64,000 bases of DNA from Lathyrus oleraceus (lineage: Eukaryota; Streptophyta; Magnoliopsida; Fabales; Fabaceae): the NCBI RefSeq assembly GCF_024323335.1, contig NC_066580.1, positions 443,215,851-443,279,850 of the forward strand, in the 5' to 3' direction. Made by a program: the position numbers and the translations under genes. Every line of letters starts with the position of its first letter. Positions within the stretch are counted from its first letter, which is position 1. The notes below the pieces were generated by a model. It saw only the letters and a program-made list of their open reading frames with translations. It had not been told where the DNA came from and ran no database searches. Positions 10,324-22,345 of the stretch are shown here, in pieces.

Positions 10324-13069
10324 CATAGGAAACAAATGCTAATAGCTGGACTTACAATTGACTCCTCACAAGAAACAAATAACAAATGCAATAATCAAGA
10401 GGAAACAAGTTGCCAATAAATGGTCTTACACTCGACTCCAAGGAAATGGGATGCCAATCAATGGTCTTAATCCCAACTCCTACCAGATCATAGGAAACAA
10501 CTGCCAATAGATGGACTTACCATTGACTCCTCCATGGACAAAACAAAATGTCACAAAATATGAACAATGATCATGAGATGATATACAATTAATGTTCAAA
10601 GATGAAAGCAATGCACAGAGGCACACACAAACAATTATGCACATATGGACAAATAAGCAAACAAACAAGTCAATTATCACACACTATACACAATCAATAG
10701 GCTCAATCAAGGTTAGGTTTTAGTCAAGGGGTCATATCGACCTTGACAAACAAACCATCACTGTCATGGGTGTTTAGAGCTCTTAACCCTAACATTGAGT
10801 GTTAGGGTGAAGCAGATGAAATGGGAATGAGGGGTGTGCCTCATAGCTCTTATCCCTGGCCTGGGAGAGCTTTAAACAATAGAAAGTGTGGGAGTTCAGA
10901 ATGTAGGAACTCTTCTCCACATATGATTGACTCTATAAGATCTTGGGTTCTTATTCACAATGCATCAACACATGGTGTGAGCAAAGTGAATGACACAACT
11001 GAATAGCAGGGGATGGATTACACATCCCTTCTATCTGCCAATTGCCTCTTAAGAGGACTTAACCTGCTTGGCACAAAATTAAACAAACAAAGACATGGCC
11101 TCTTAAGGAGGGCTTCAGACAGGTGCCTGCCAAAGTAACATGACAGGTCTTCCAGACTACATGAAGATTAGGGATTAAACCTAAGTGGTATGCCAACCAC
11201 AAGCAAAAGCAAAGCAAAGTTCAAATGAACTTAAAGCAACTTAAGTACCTGTGGAAACAACTAAACAAATCAGTACAACTCAGACAAACAGACAATAGTC
11301 AATAACAAACAGACAATCCCAATGTACAAAGTATAAGCCATAAGGCAAACACAAGTGAGTTAACATCAACCTACAAAACAGCAAATGTTAGCAATCAATA
11401 GCAAATATCAATATTCAAATGATGAAGCAACATTAACCATGGAATTTGGATGCTTGAACCTGAAATTCAAAGCTCACATGTAAGTACAAACCACTAGGTC
11501 AAAGCCTAGGGTCAAAGGTGAAGAAAAAATTCAAAACAGGAGCTGAAATTCAACACAATGCAACTTCAAACACATATTAACATGTCCTAAAAAGGACCAA
11601 AGCAAAATCATCAAGCAAAAGCATTTCATGATCAAAAGAAGTCAAAGGCAATTTTAAAGCTCATATATGATCATCATAAATGAAAATTCCAAAACAAAAC
11701 AGAAATGATTCAAATAATTCTGGAAAAAATCATGAGCATTCAACATATCCAACATGATCAACATATAAAAAATCAGAAGCATAAAAGATCAATTGGCATG
11801 GAAATAAAATTGCACAAGTTAAACAATCAATTGTGTAACACAAATTGTCACACCATGGTAACACATGCATAAAACAGAAATGGTAAATGGGAAAAATACC
11901 AAATTAAGCTTAAAATATCCATCAATGTGTCAAGAATCATCATATAAAATTTCATGCAATTTGGATTAAAATCAAGCATTTCACAATAGAAAGAGTAATG
12001 CAAGGTCACACATGTACATATGATCAAAGATTCTAGCACCATTCAAAATCCAGCCATGCACAACTTCAAAAATTAGCATCATAAAATTCTAGACATTCTA
12101 AGGAACAAGTAGCAAAAAACCAGGCATTTTTTGGAGCATTTTTCAATTTGTTATGCATTTTTAAAGTTGGAAAAAAAATAAAAATCAAATATGAACATGT
12201 AGCATGGAAAATGGAGGGAAAGCACAAAATGAGAAAGCAATTTGAAAATGTGCGCTCGCCAGGAATCGATCCGTGTGGCAATTTGAATGAGCGCGCGCTG
12301 ACACCAAAACGACGCCGTTTTGGCAAAACCCTAGCAATTACCAGAACTGGACGCAAAACGGACGCTGCTCCGACGCAAACATGAAGATCTTCATCTTCTT
12401 CACGAAGAAGAAGATGAACAGTAACAACATCAAGAACAATTTTCCAGAAATTTCCAGAACTTCAAAAAAAGCATATCAACATGAATCATTTTCAATGGAG
12501 ATCATAGATCAACAAACATTTAATCCTAATTCATCATAACAAGAGAGAATCGATAGAAAACATTTTGATGCATCAAACTTGAATCACATATATCTTGCTC
12601 AATAATGCACCAATTCACACGATTTTTCCACCAGAATTATCAGCAAACCTAGATCTACAAGAATATGTGCATAAATTGCAAAATTAAAAGGTTCGAAAAT
12701 TGACCTCTTGAAGAGCATAATCTTTGAAATGCACGATCCACAGCTTTGAAGTATTCAAATCCACTCTACAATGCTTGAAATGATGTTTGATGAAGAGATT
12801 GAAGCTTGAAACCGTGTAGATCTAGCTTAATTCTGAATTTCCATCTTTGAGTTTTTAAGCTTCAACTGCTTGATTCTTGCACGAATTCTTCAAACAAACA
12901 CTTGATTCACACTCTATTCAACTCACTGATCATGAATCTTCAACAAAAACAAGGTGTTATGTTGAAGAAATTTGAATTTTGATTTGAAGAAAATTTTGGA
13001 GGGAGATGAAAACTAGATCTAGAAATGGTGAATTGTGATTAACCCCCTTCAAATTCTGTTATGCTTAGG

Positions 13070-13077
13070 TATTTATA
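13070..13077 (-). promoter_or_regulatory. TATA box candidate of LTR A
   Basis: TATAAATA on the minus strand, about 1.1 kb from the LTR 5' end. All the full LTRs here (B at 22639-22644, B' at 21106-21113, C at 32728-32733) have a TATA-like sequence at the corresponding place, so this is the likely U3/R border region. Confidence 0.6.
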
Positions 13078-14199
13078 TGAAGTCCTAATCAACTTGCTAA
13101 TCCATGATTAATTTGGTTAATGAAAATAAGGTGTTTTGCAAAAAATCAAAATTGCATGGTGCATGTAGTAAACCCACGTGAACAGTACCACTTCCTTGAT
13201 CATTTTCACTTAAAATCACTTTTTAAACACATTGGCAATGGTAGAAAGTCCATACAATGCACCATTTTTGAAATTTGCAATTTCCCTCCAAAAAAGTCAT
13301 GAAATAACAAATGATTATGTGATGAGATTTTATGTAATGTGATGCACGTTTTGGAAATTAGAGGTCAAGAGAAGAATATTGCAAAAAGAACCACTCAATT
13401 TGGAGCTATGAATCAAAAGTTATGGCCATTTGAAGTTCCATGCACACTTGGCAATGATTGGACCATATATCCTCAACCATTCATCAGATGCTCATGATCT
13501 TAGACTTTTTGGAAATGGGAGAAAGAGATCTTAAACTTTCATGTTGGACAAAATTTCATTTGAAGCTTCTTTGATGATGGAAAGTTGAGTTGAAGTTGGA
13601 TCAAAAACTTGCCATTTTTGGGAAGTTGAAATTATATGTCACTTTCCATTTTTGGAAACTTTTGACTTGACTTCAAATTCTTCAACCTTGACCTTTGGTA
13701 TGATGAATAAGCATTATTTGGACATGAATAGGATGAAGACACTCAATTTCCACACTCAAAACCCACAGTTGACTTTTCAGTTGACTGCATTGGCCCTTAG
13801 ATGACCTGAAAATGTCCTGATGAATTTGGGGCCTTTGCCACTTGGGAATTTACTCCAAAATGAACCTATAACTCATATAAGCTCCATGAAATGATCACAT
13901 GATCCATATCTCAAGAAAATACCATCTGCTCTTTGTATCATGAATTCACCTGATGCCTTGAACTGTTGACTACTTAAGCTGCAAGTAACAAAGGTTAATG
14001 ACATATTTTTGTACATTTTGGTTAGTGATTAAAAGAAAAGCAATGATATACAAATGCAAGCAATGCTTGGTGATCAAGAACCCTCTCAAAGATATCCCAC
14101 CCACAAGGAAGGAAGCAAGGTGTCCAATGATCCTTGAGGCAATGCAATGTTATGATATGATGCCATGAGGGATCTTAGGAACAAAATTGGGGTCTTACA

Positions 14200-14403
14200 C
14201 ACCCCAAATCAGAGGAACTAGCCTGTACAAAGTCCAGCACAATGATAATATGATGCATGCAAACATATATGCAAATATATACACAGCATAATACTCATAA
14301 ATGCAATAAATAAAGCAGCACAAGCAACCAAAACTATCCTAGAGAGCGCTAGGATTGACTCGCTTAGGGAAGATTGACCAGCAAGAGGTCAACTTCTTTA
14401 TCG
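14200..14403 (-). other. Leader fragment of element B
   Basis: Closely matches 28895-29105 (element C) and, as reverse complement, 35226-35440 (element D), immediately downstream of the PBS in both. It is non-coding and truncated at 14200 by element A. Confidence 0.85.
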
Positions 14404-14421
14404 TTCCCAGCAGAGTCGCCA
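14404..14421 (-). other. Primer binding site of element B (tRNA-Arg type)
   Basis: Minus strand TGGCGACTCTGCTGGGAA, two bases after the LTR end, complementary to the 3' end of plant tRNA-Arg(ACG) with a few mismatches. Confidence 0.85.
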
Positions 14422-14423
14422 GC

Positions 14424-17400
14424 TGTCGCAACGCGAAAAACAACCGGCGGAAAAAAGACACAAACAGAGCCGCCACCGTGCGTTATTTATCCCAAAGAAG
14501 GGAAAGGAAACGCTCGAAGTAAACCTGGAAAGGAAATGGTCTTGTGACCGGAGATTACAAGGTACGGGAGTCGGTTACGCAAGGGGAAGGTATTAGCACC
14601 CCTCACGTCCGTCGTACTCGACGGGATCCACGCTCAAAAGAATAAAATAAGGTTGCTAATAAACTGCTCAAAGAATGCACACACTGGAATAAACAGGCGA
14701 AAGGAGACGGAGGAAGGGGACTCGGCAGGATGTCGCATCCTAGGCCTACGTAGTTTGTCAGAAACAAACATCAGAGTCGATGTAGTTCGGGGAAATGGGA
14801 AACTGGCTCGATAGGACATCGCATCCTATACCTACGTATCTCATCTGGAATGAGAATCAGAGCTACCGTAGTTCGGCTAACGCACGCCGAAACAAAACAC
14901 ACGCAAAGACGTTGAGACGTCAAAAGAAACTCAACAAGGAAACGGAATGCCAATCGCTGGTCTTACATCCAACTCCAAACAAAAGAAACAGGAAACGGAT
15001 AGCCAATCAATGATCTTACATCTGACTCCACAAACAAACAATAACAGCAGGAAACGGAATGCCAATCGTTGGGCTTACATCCATCTCCTAACACACACAA
15101 CAAGGAAGAAGGTTATCAAATTGACAAGCTAACAGGGAGTCTGGTACTCGGACCTAAAAGCTATCAAGCAAACACCAAGAAGACGCTGAGACGTCAGAAG
15201 AAACAAAAAGGGTGAACACACAGACTAACAGGGAGTCGGGAACTCGAGCCTGATAGCTGTCAAGCAAAACACACGCAAAAAAGAAAAGGTTTGCCCGGAG
15301 AGATCTCGCACGATCTCCTGCCTACGTACCTCATCTGGTATGAGGGTCAGGGCTACGTAGTTCCCCTTAACAGGGGAGAAACTTCTCCTAACCAGAGACC
15401 AAGGGAATAACGGACTAAAAGGGAGACTGACTCGAGCCTAATAGTCATCATGCAAATTATAACCCTAGGTTGAGGTCTCTAACAAGAGTTTGACTCACAC
15501 AGGCAGTGAGTCAACTCAAGTCTATCTCTACGTACGTTCAACTTCCTCGAAAGTTGATCATACGACTCCTACAGAAAGGAGATGAGAAGCAAAAGCAGAT
15601 AAACATCAAAAGCAATCATCACACGCTATATGCAAATAAGCGGCTCATACAAGGCTGGGCTTTAGTCAAGGGGTCATATCAACCTCGACAAACAAGCCAA
15701 CACTGGAAAGGGTGTCTGAGGCTCTTAACCACTGACATTGACCGTCAGGGTGAGCAGATGAAAGGTAATGAGGGTTAGACCTCATAGCTCTTAACCCGGG
15801 TCTGGGTGAGCTTCAAATCAATGAAAACATGGGGGTCCAGAATGAGGGACCCTACTCCACTCGACTGACTCTATATACAAGGATCTTGGGTTAGGTTCAA
15901 GAGCCTCAGCATGTAGTGCGAGCATAATGAACGACTCAAACGATTAGAAGGGGATTGATTGCTAATCCCTTCTATCTGCCAATTGCCTCTTCACTTAGGA
16001 GGACTTGAAGTACATGGCACAAATATAAACAATCACAGTCATTGCCTCTTAAGGAGGACTTCAGCCAAATGCCTGCCAAACAGAAACGACAGGGCTTCCA
16101 GACTACATGGAGTTAGAGGATGATTACCTAGGTGGTATGCCAACCACAAGCAAAGCAAAGCTCAAGCAATGAGCTAAAGCTACTAAAGTACCTGTAAGAA
16201 ATCCAAACAAGTCAATATTCACATTCAGACAAATCCAACAAACAGTCAACAGTGTTACAACCAATATGCACGCAAGGCAAGTCAATAACTCAACAACTCA
16301 AGTGAGTTCATCACCAATGATCCTACAATACAACAAATGTTAGTGGACAAAGCAAATTTGCATCTCAAGTCATGAGATCAACATCAACCATTAAGACTAG
16401 AAGCTTGAACCTGAAATGCAAAACTCAAAAGGTGAGTACAACCACTAGTACCAAGACTAGGGTCAAAGGCAAAGCAAAAAGTCAAAACAGTAACCAATAT
16501 TCAACATGAAGCACATTTATTCAAGTAAGAACATGTCCAAAAAAGGACCAAACTCAAATCCTAAGGCAAATCCATCTAATGGTCATGCTAAGGCAAAGGC
16601 AATTACAAAGCACACAATTGGACATTAAGAGTAGAAATTCCATATTAAAACAGAAATGAATCAAATAACCATGGAAATTTTTATGTGCATATAATATGTT
16701 AAACACAAGCATCATGCAAAAAATTGGAATCAGAAAATCTCGATTGACATGGATATGAAAATGAACAAGATCAGCATCAAAATGTGTGACACACATTGTC
16801 ACACCATACGTTCATGTGCCTAAAACAGAGATGAAAAATGCTAAAAATGCACAACCAAGCCTCAAAAATCAAGCAACATGTTGGGAATCAGCATACAAAA
16901 TTTCAAAGCAATTGGACAATGTATGAGCATTTCACAATAGAATTGGTACAACATGTCAAATTTGCATATATGTTCAAATAAGCAAACACATTTAAAATTC
17001 CAGAAATGATAAAATCATGAAATCACAACCACAAAATAATAGGCATCCATATGAACATGTAGCAAAAAATTGGAAGTGATTTGGATTTGTTTGCTATTAT
17101 TTATGATTTTTTGAAGTCGGATGAAAATATTTGAAATAAACATGAAAAAAATATTGAAAATGGAATATGAAATGTGAATTAAAGTTGGAAATGCATCAGC
17201 CAGGGATCGAATGGAGGCTAGAGGCGCTGGCAAAAAATGAAATGCAGAAATGCTGGAGGTGAGAATCGAAGGGAGATCGCTGGTTGAAGGCGCGCTAAGG
17301 ACTGAAACGACGTCGTTTCAGAGCGCAGGCCCTAGGGTTTTCAGACGGCGGCCGGAGGCGTTCCTCGGCCTTCTTCTCCGGTGAGACCGGCGGAGGCTAC

Positions 17401-17740
17401 AGTGTACGCAACAAATTTTTTTGCAGAATTTTGCGTATTATACATGAATGGAAAGGTCTTGACGCGTACATTCCAAATATCATAAAAACTAAGCCTAATC
17501 CTCAACATATTTTCTGGATCGAAGGAAATAAGTTTTTAGATCTAAACTTTAACTCAACATAACTTCATCAATATTCATCCAAATTCAACAAAATTTATAT
17601 CCGAATTCTCAGTGCATCAAGGCCTATCTAATCATGGTAATAGAATGAAGAATAATGAAGGTCGAAAATCCAACCTCTTGAAGAACAGTGAGTTGATTCT
17701 GTGGATTCAAGCTTCCAAAAGCTCCAATTCTTCTCCTCCG
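14424..17740 (-). repeat. 5' LTR of element B, U5-side part
   Basis: Starts at the U5 end (TGTCGCAACGCG on the plus strand) and runs to the insertion point of solo LTR B'. It contains three hairpin modules (14727-14790, 14813-14876, 15298-15364), a minisatellite at about 14938-15080, and a perfect 20-base palindrome at 17302-17321. No coding. Confidence 0.88.
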
Positions 17741-20700
17741 TGTCGCATCCGCGAAAAACAACCGGCGAAAAAAAACAAAAAAAACAGAGCCTCCACCGTG
17801 CGTTATTTATCCCAAAAGAGGGAAAGGAAACGCTCGAAGTAAACCTGGAAAAGACATGGTCTCGCGACCAAAGAGAGATGGGATCGGGAGTCGGTTATGC
17901 GAAGGGAAGGTATTAGCACCCCTACGCATCCGTCGTACTCGACGGGATCCACGCTCAAAAGGATAGAAGAAAGGTTGCTAAACACTGCTCACAAACTGCA
18001 CACACACTAGAAGGAAACTCAGATGGAAGAAGAGGGGAACGAGCTCGCTAGGATATCGCATCCTATTCCTACGTATCTCATCTGGAATGAGAATCAGAGC
18101 TACCGTAGTTCGGCTAACGCACGCCAAACAAAACCCACACAGGAAACTGACTGCCAATCGCTGGACTTACGTCAGACTCCACACAAACAAGCAAATCTGG
18201 AAACCGAATGCCAATCGCTGGACTTACATCAGACTCCGAACCAACAAACACACACAGGAAACCAACTGCCAATCGCTGGACTTATGTCAGACTCCAAGCA
18301 CACTATAAAAGGAAAAAAAAACTAAACGCACAGACTAGAAGGGAGTCGGGAACTCGGACCTAATAGCCGTCAAGCAAAACACACACAAAAAAGAAAAGGG
18401 CGCCCGGAGAGATCTGTTCATCTCCTGCCTACGTACCTCATCTGGTATGAGGATCAGGGCGACGTAGTTCCCCTTAACAGGGAAAGAACTTCTAACCTAA
18501 CCAGAGACTGGGAAATGACAAACTAGAAGGGAGCCTGACTCGAGCCTAATAGTTATCATGCAATCCACAATGGTCCTAGGTTGAGGTTTCTATCTAACTT
18601 GCACAGGTAGCAAGCTATCCTAAACAGCACAGGCAAACAAATACAAGCACAATAAACAAGCACACACACTATATGCAAACAGTGGGCTCATACAAGGCTA
18701 GGTTGCATAAGCAAGCCAACTGGAATGGGGTGTGGTTAGCTCTTAACCCTAACATTGAGAGTTAGGGTGAAGCAGATGAAATGGGAAGTGAGGGTAAGAC
18801 CTCACAGCTCTTATCCCTGGTCTGGGAGAGCTTGACTCAAAATAGAATGTGTGGGAGTTCAGAATGTAGGAACTCTTCTCCACAAGTGACTGACACAACA
18901 TGGATCTTGGGCTATTATCCACAATGCATCAACACAAGGTGTGTGAGCAAAGTGAATGACACACTGAGTAGCAGGAGATGGATTACACATCTCTTTTATC
19001 TGCCAATTGCCTCATAAGAGGACTTTTCCTGCTTGGCACAAATTTAAACATTCACAAGCATTGCCTCTTAAGGAGGGCTTCAGACAGATGCCTGCCCACA
19101 TAACAGGACAGGTCTTCCAGACTACATGAAGTCAAAGGAGTTATACCTCAGTGGTTAAGCAACCAAGCAAAGCAAAGTTCACAATGAACTTAAAGCAACT
19201 TAAGTACTTGTGGAAACATCAGACAAATCAGTACAATGTTCAGACAAACAGATAACAGTTAATAAGCAACAGTCAATCCCAATGTACAAAATGTGTAAGC
19301 CAAAGGTCAAACTCAAATGAGTCAACCTCAACCTACAAAACACACAAAGATTAGTAATCAAAAGCAAACAACAATGCTCAAATGATGAAGCATCAACAAC
19401 TATGGAACTTGGATGTTCAACCTGAAATCAAAGCTCAAATGTGAGAGGCAAACCACTAGGTCAAAGCCTAGGGTCAAAGATGAAGAAAAAATTCAAAACA
19501 GAAGTTGAAATTTAACATGAATCAACTTCAATCACATCTTGACACAATCCAAAAGGTCTCACATCAATATCATTAACCAAAAGCATTTCATGATCAATTG
19601 AAGTTCAAGGCAATTTTAAAGCTCAAATGTGATCAACTAGAATGAAAAATCTCAATTAAATCAGAAATGATTCAAATAATTCCAACAAAATTCATGCTCA
19701 TTCACAACATCCATAACATACATCACACAAAAAATCAGGACAATTGGAGATCATTTGGCAAGGCAAACACATCACATAAGTTGGACAAGCAAAGGTGTGA
19801 CACAAATTGTCACACCAACTTAACATGATCATAAAACAGAAATGATAAATGGAAAAAATACCAAATTAACACCAAAATGTCAAGCAATGAATCTAGTTTC
19901 ATCATGCAAAATTTCAGAATCATTGGATCAAAGACCAGCATTTCACAAATGTATAAGCATGGCAAGGTATCAATAGGACACATGATCAAATACCCTAGCA
20001 CAAAACAAAATCCAGCCACTCACAATTTTGGAATTAATGATCAAAAAATAATAGACAGAATAAGAATCATAATGCAAAAAATTAGGATGAATTTGGATGA
20101 ATTTTCAATTTAATATGATTTTTTAAAGATGAGGAAAATTTAAAAAAAATGCATGAAGCAAGCATATGGACTCATGGAGGGAAAAGAGATAATATGAGAA
20201 AACATTTGAAATTGTGCTACAGGTGGGATTCGAACTCGGAGCTAATTCAAATAGTTGGCGCCAGGCTTAAGTGAAACGCGGCGTTTCACTTATGACGTGG
20301 AGGTCAAAGGCGCGGTCAAACAAAATGGACCAATCAAACTGCTAGCATGGCAATTGCATGAACCAATCAGAAGATAGCCCTAAGAAAACACCTACAGCCA
20401 CGGATTTATGTTTCAGAAAGATCAAAAGCGTGGCCTATGGAAGAACATCATCCTCTTCATCGCGCATGCATGAACAGTGGATGCATCAAGAACATTTTCC
20501 CCAGAATTCACAGTCAAGCATACTAACACGTAGATCCTTCATTCTAGGTCACGAATCCATGCATGGTTTATCCTAATTCTAATTATCATGAGCAAATCGA
20601 AGCAAATAATATTCATGCATGGAACTTTAAACAACCCTAACTCATTCAATATGGCATGAAATTTCATGGTTCAAAGCTCAGCATCACCAGCAAACTTAGA

Positions 20701-22345
20701 TCTACAACAATAGCATAATAAATTTGAGAATTAAGAGAATCAATTTGGAACCTCTTGAAGAGCAGAACTGGAATTCGTGTAGTTCAAGGCTTTGTGATGC
20801 TTCAAAGTTCTTCTATAATGCTTGTATGAGTGACTGGAAGAGAAAACGCAACTCAATTGTGCACGATTTTGCCAGAATTTGAAATCACCATTGTTGCTTC
20901 AAGCTTCAAGAATGCTTCAATGCAGCTCTGTTTGCTTCATTTCCACGTGCAAATCTCCTCAATAACACTTCAGAAACAAGAATCAAGCAAGAGGAATGGC
21001 TTGGATGTGAAGAATTTGCAAGAAAATTTTGAGAGAGAATTTTGAGAATTTGAGATCTAGATCTGAAATTATGAGAGCTAAACTGAAAAACAGTTAGGGT
21101 TTTGGTTTATATATGCAATGCTAATCACTCTTTTAATCATGCTTAAGCCAATGTTAATGAGATTAGCAAAAATGAGGTGTAAGTGCAATTTTTCTTTTCA
21201 CCTTATGCATGGGGTGCATGCATGAATAGTGCATGAAAATTGATTTAATTTCACTCAAAATTCTGTTTTGGAGCCAATGGAAATGGTAAAAAGATCAAGC
21301 CATGCACCAATTTTAAATTTCATGTTTTCCCTCTAAAAATCCAATGAATTAGCAAATGATCATGTGAATATAATTCATGTAATGTGATGCATGATTTGGA
21401 ATTTAGAGGTCAAAAGAAGAACAATGCAAAAAGAGCCATCCAATTTGGAGCTTTGGTTGAGAAGTTATGCCCATTTGAAGTTCCATGCATAGTTTGTCAT
21501 GATTTGATCATATCTCCTTAACCACACATGAGAAATTGATGATCTTGGACTTTTTGGAAATGGAAGAGAAAGATATACAACTTTCATGTTAAACAAAATT
21601 TCAATTGAAGCTTTCTTGATGATGTAATTTGAAGTTGAAGCTGGGCCAAAACCTTTCCATTTTTGGCAAATTCAAATTATAGGTCACTTTCTCTTTTTGG
21701 AACGTTTTGACCTGACTTTAAATTCTTCAATGTTGATGTTTGAAATGTCAAATGAGACTTTTTTGAACATGAATGAAGTATCAATGACCACTTCCCACCT
21801 CCAAATCCATAGTTGACTTTGCAGTTGACTTTTATGGTTGACAGATGACTTGAACATACACTGATGATTCTGAGTCTCAACCACTTGATGAAATGGCACC
21901 AAAATGAAACCCTAGCTTATACAAGCTCAATAAAATCACATGATTATCTCCATCTCATTAAAGACCTCATCTCCTTGCAGAACCCTGACTGGTAGAATGC
22001 AACTTGATTAGGGTTGACCAGAGGTCAAAACCCTAATCCCAAGGAATCTGATCAGGGATAATGAATCATGATGATGATGGTGTACCATTTCAACCAAGAT
22101 AATACCCAACCTTCTTGAGGAACCAAAAAAACCCTAATTGAAGCACAAACCTCAGATGATTAGTGATCAATTCATGAGACCCTCAGGCTTGAATCTCTTA
22201 GCCTCTCCATCTTCTGAGAAAGACCTAGGAGGATGACTTGCTTATCTCACATGCTATGCAATATGCAATGCCTAATGTCCTAAAACATAAAATGCAATAT
22301 GCTAAGCTAGTCCCAAGAGAGGAGGGCAAATTTTGAGGTGTTACA
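17741..22345 (-). mobile_element. Solo LTR B' (4,605 bp) inserted in LTR B
   Basis: A complete LTR of the same family with both termini (TGTAACACCTC on the minus strand at 22345; U5 end at 17741) but no PBS or internal sequence. It is flanked by CTCCG (17736-17740) and CTCCA (22346-22350), a 5-bp target duplication with one mutation. LTR B sequence resumes after it. Solo LTRs arise by recombination between the two LTRs of a full element. Confidence 0.85.

Larger units (their letters stand above)
1..14199 (-). mobile_element. Element A: Ogre-type Ty3-gypsy (Tat lineage) LTR retrotransposon, 3' end outside the window
   Basis: Read on the minus strand the order is 5' LTR (14199 to 9172), PBS (9165 to 9147), leader, ORF1 (8205 to 6757), gag-pro (6459 to 3173), a short intron, then RT-RNase H-RNase H-integrase running off the left edge. 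ORF1 upstream of gag, a roughly 5-kb LTR, a tRNA-Arg-type PBS and an intron between protease and RT are the hallmarks of legume Ogre elements. The 3' part of integrase, the 3' untranslated region and the 3' LTR are not in the window. The LTR starts TGTAAGACCCC at 14199 and ends at 9172. The bases next to it (14200-14403) match the leader of elements C and D, so A lies inside element B. The right half of its target duplication would be CACCC (14200-14204); the left half is out of view. Confidence 0.9.
9172..14199 (-). repeat. 5' LTR of element A (5,028 bp)
   Basis: Begins (minus strand) TGTAAGACCCC at 14199 and ends just before the PBS at 9172 with the terminal dinucleotide CA. There is no coding capacity. 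It shares blocks with the LTRs of B, B', C and D, such as the U3 stretch around 13370-13640 and the 51-bp minisatellite near its 3' end, but it is clearly more diverged from those four than they are from each other. A TATA-like element lies at 13077-13070. Confidence 0.88.

Noticed and set aside
10115..10342. ORF with repeated WxPDANQWTYT-type units, suggesting a repeat protein
   Set aside because: In LTR A, over a 51-bp minisatellite; no start context and no conservation as protein in the sister LTRs.
14938..15080. CRISPR-like direct repeats
   Set aside because: Plant LTR minisatellite with degenerate units, no spacers and no associated genes.
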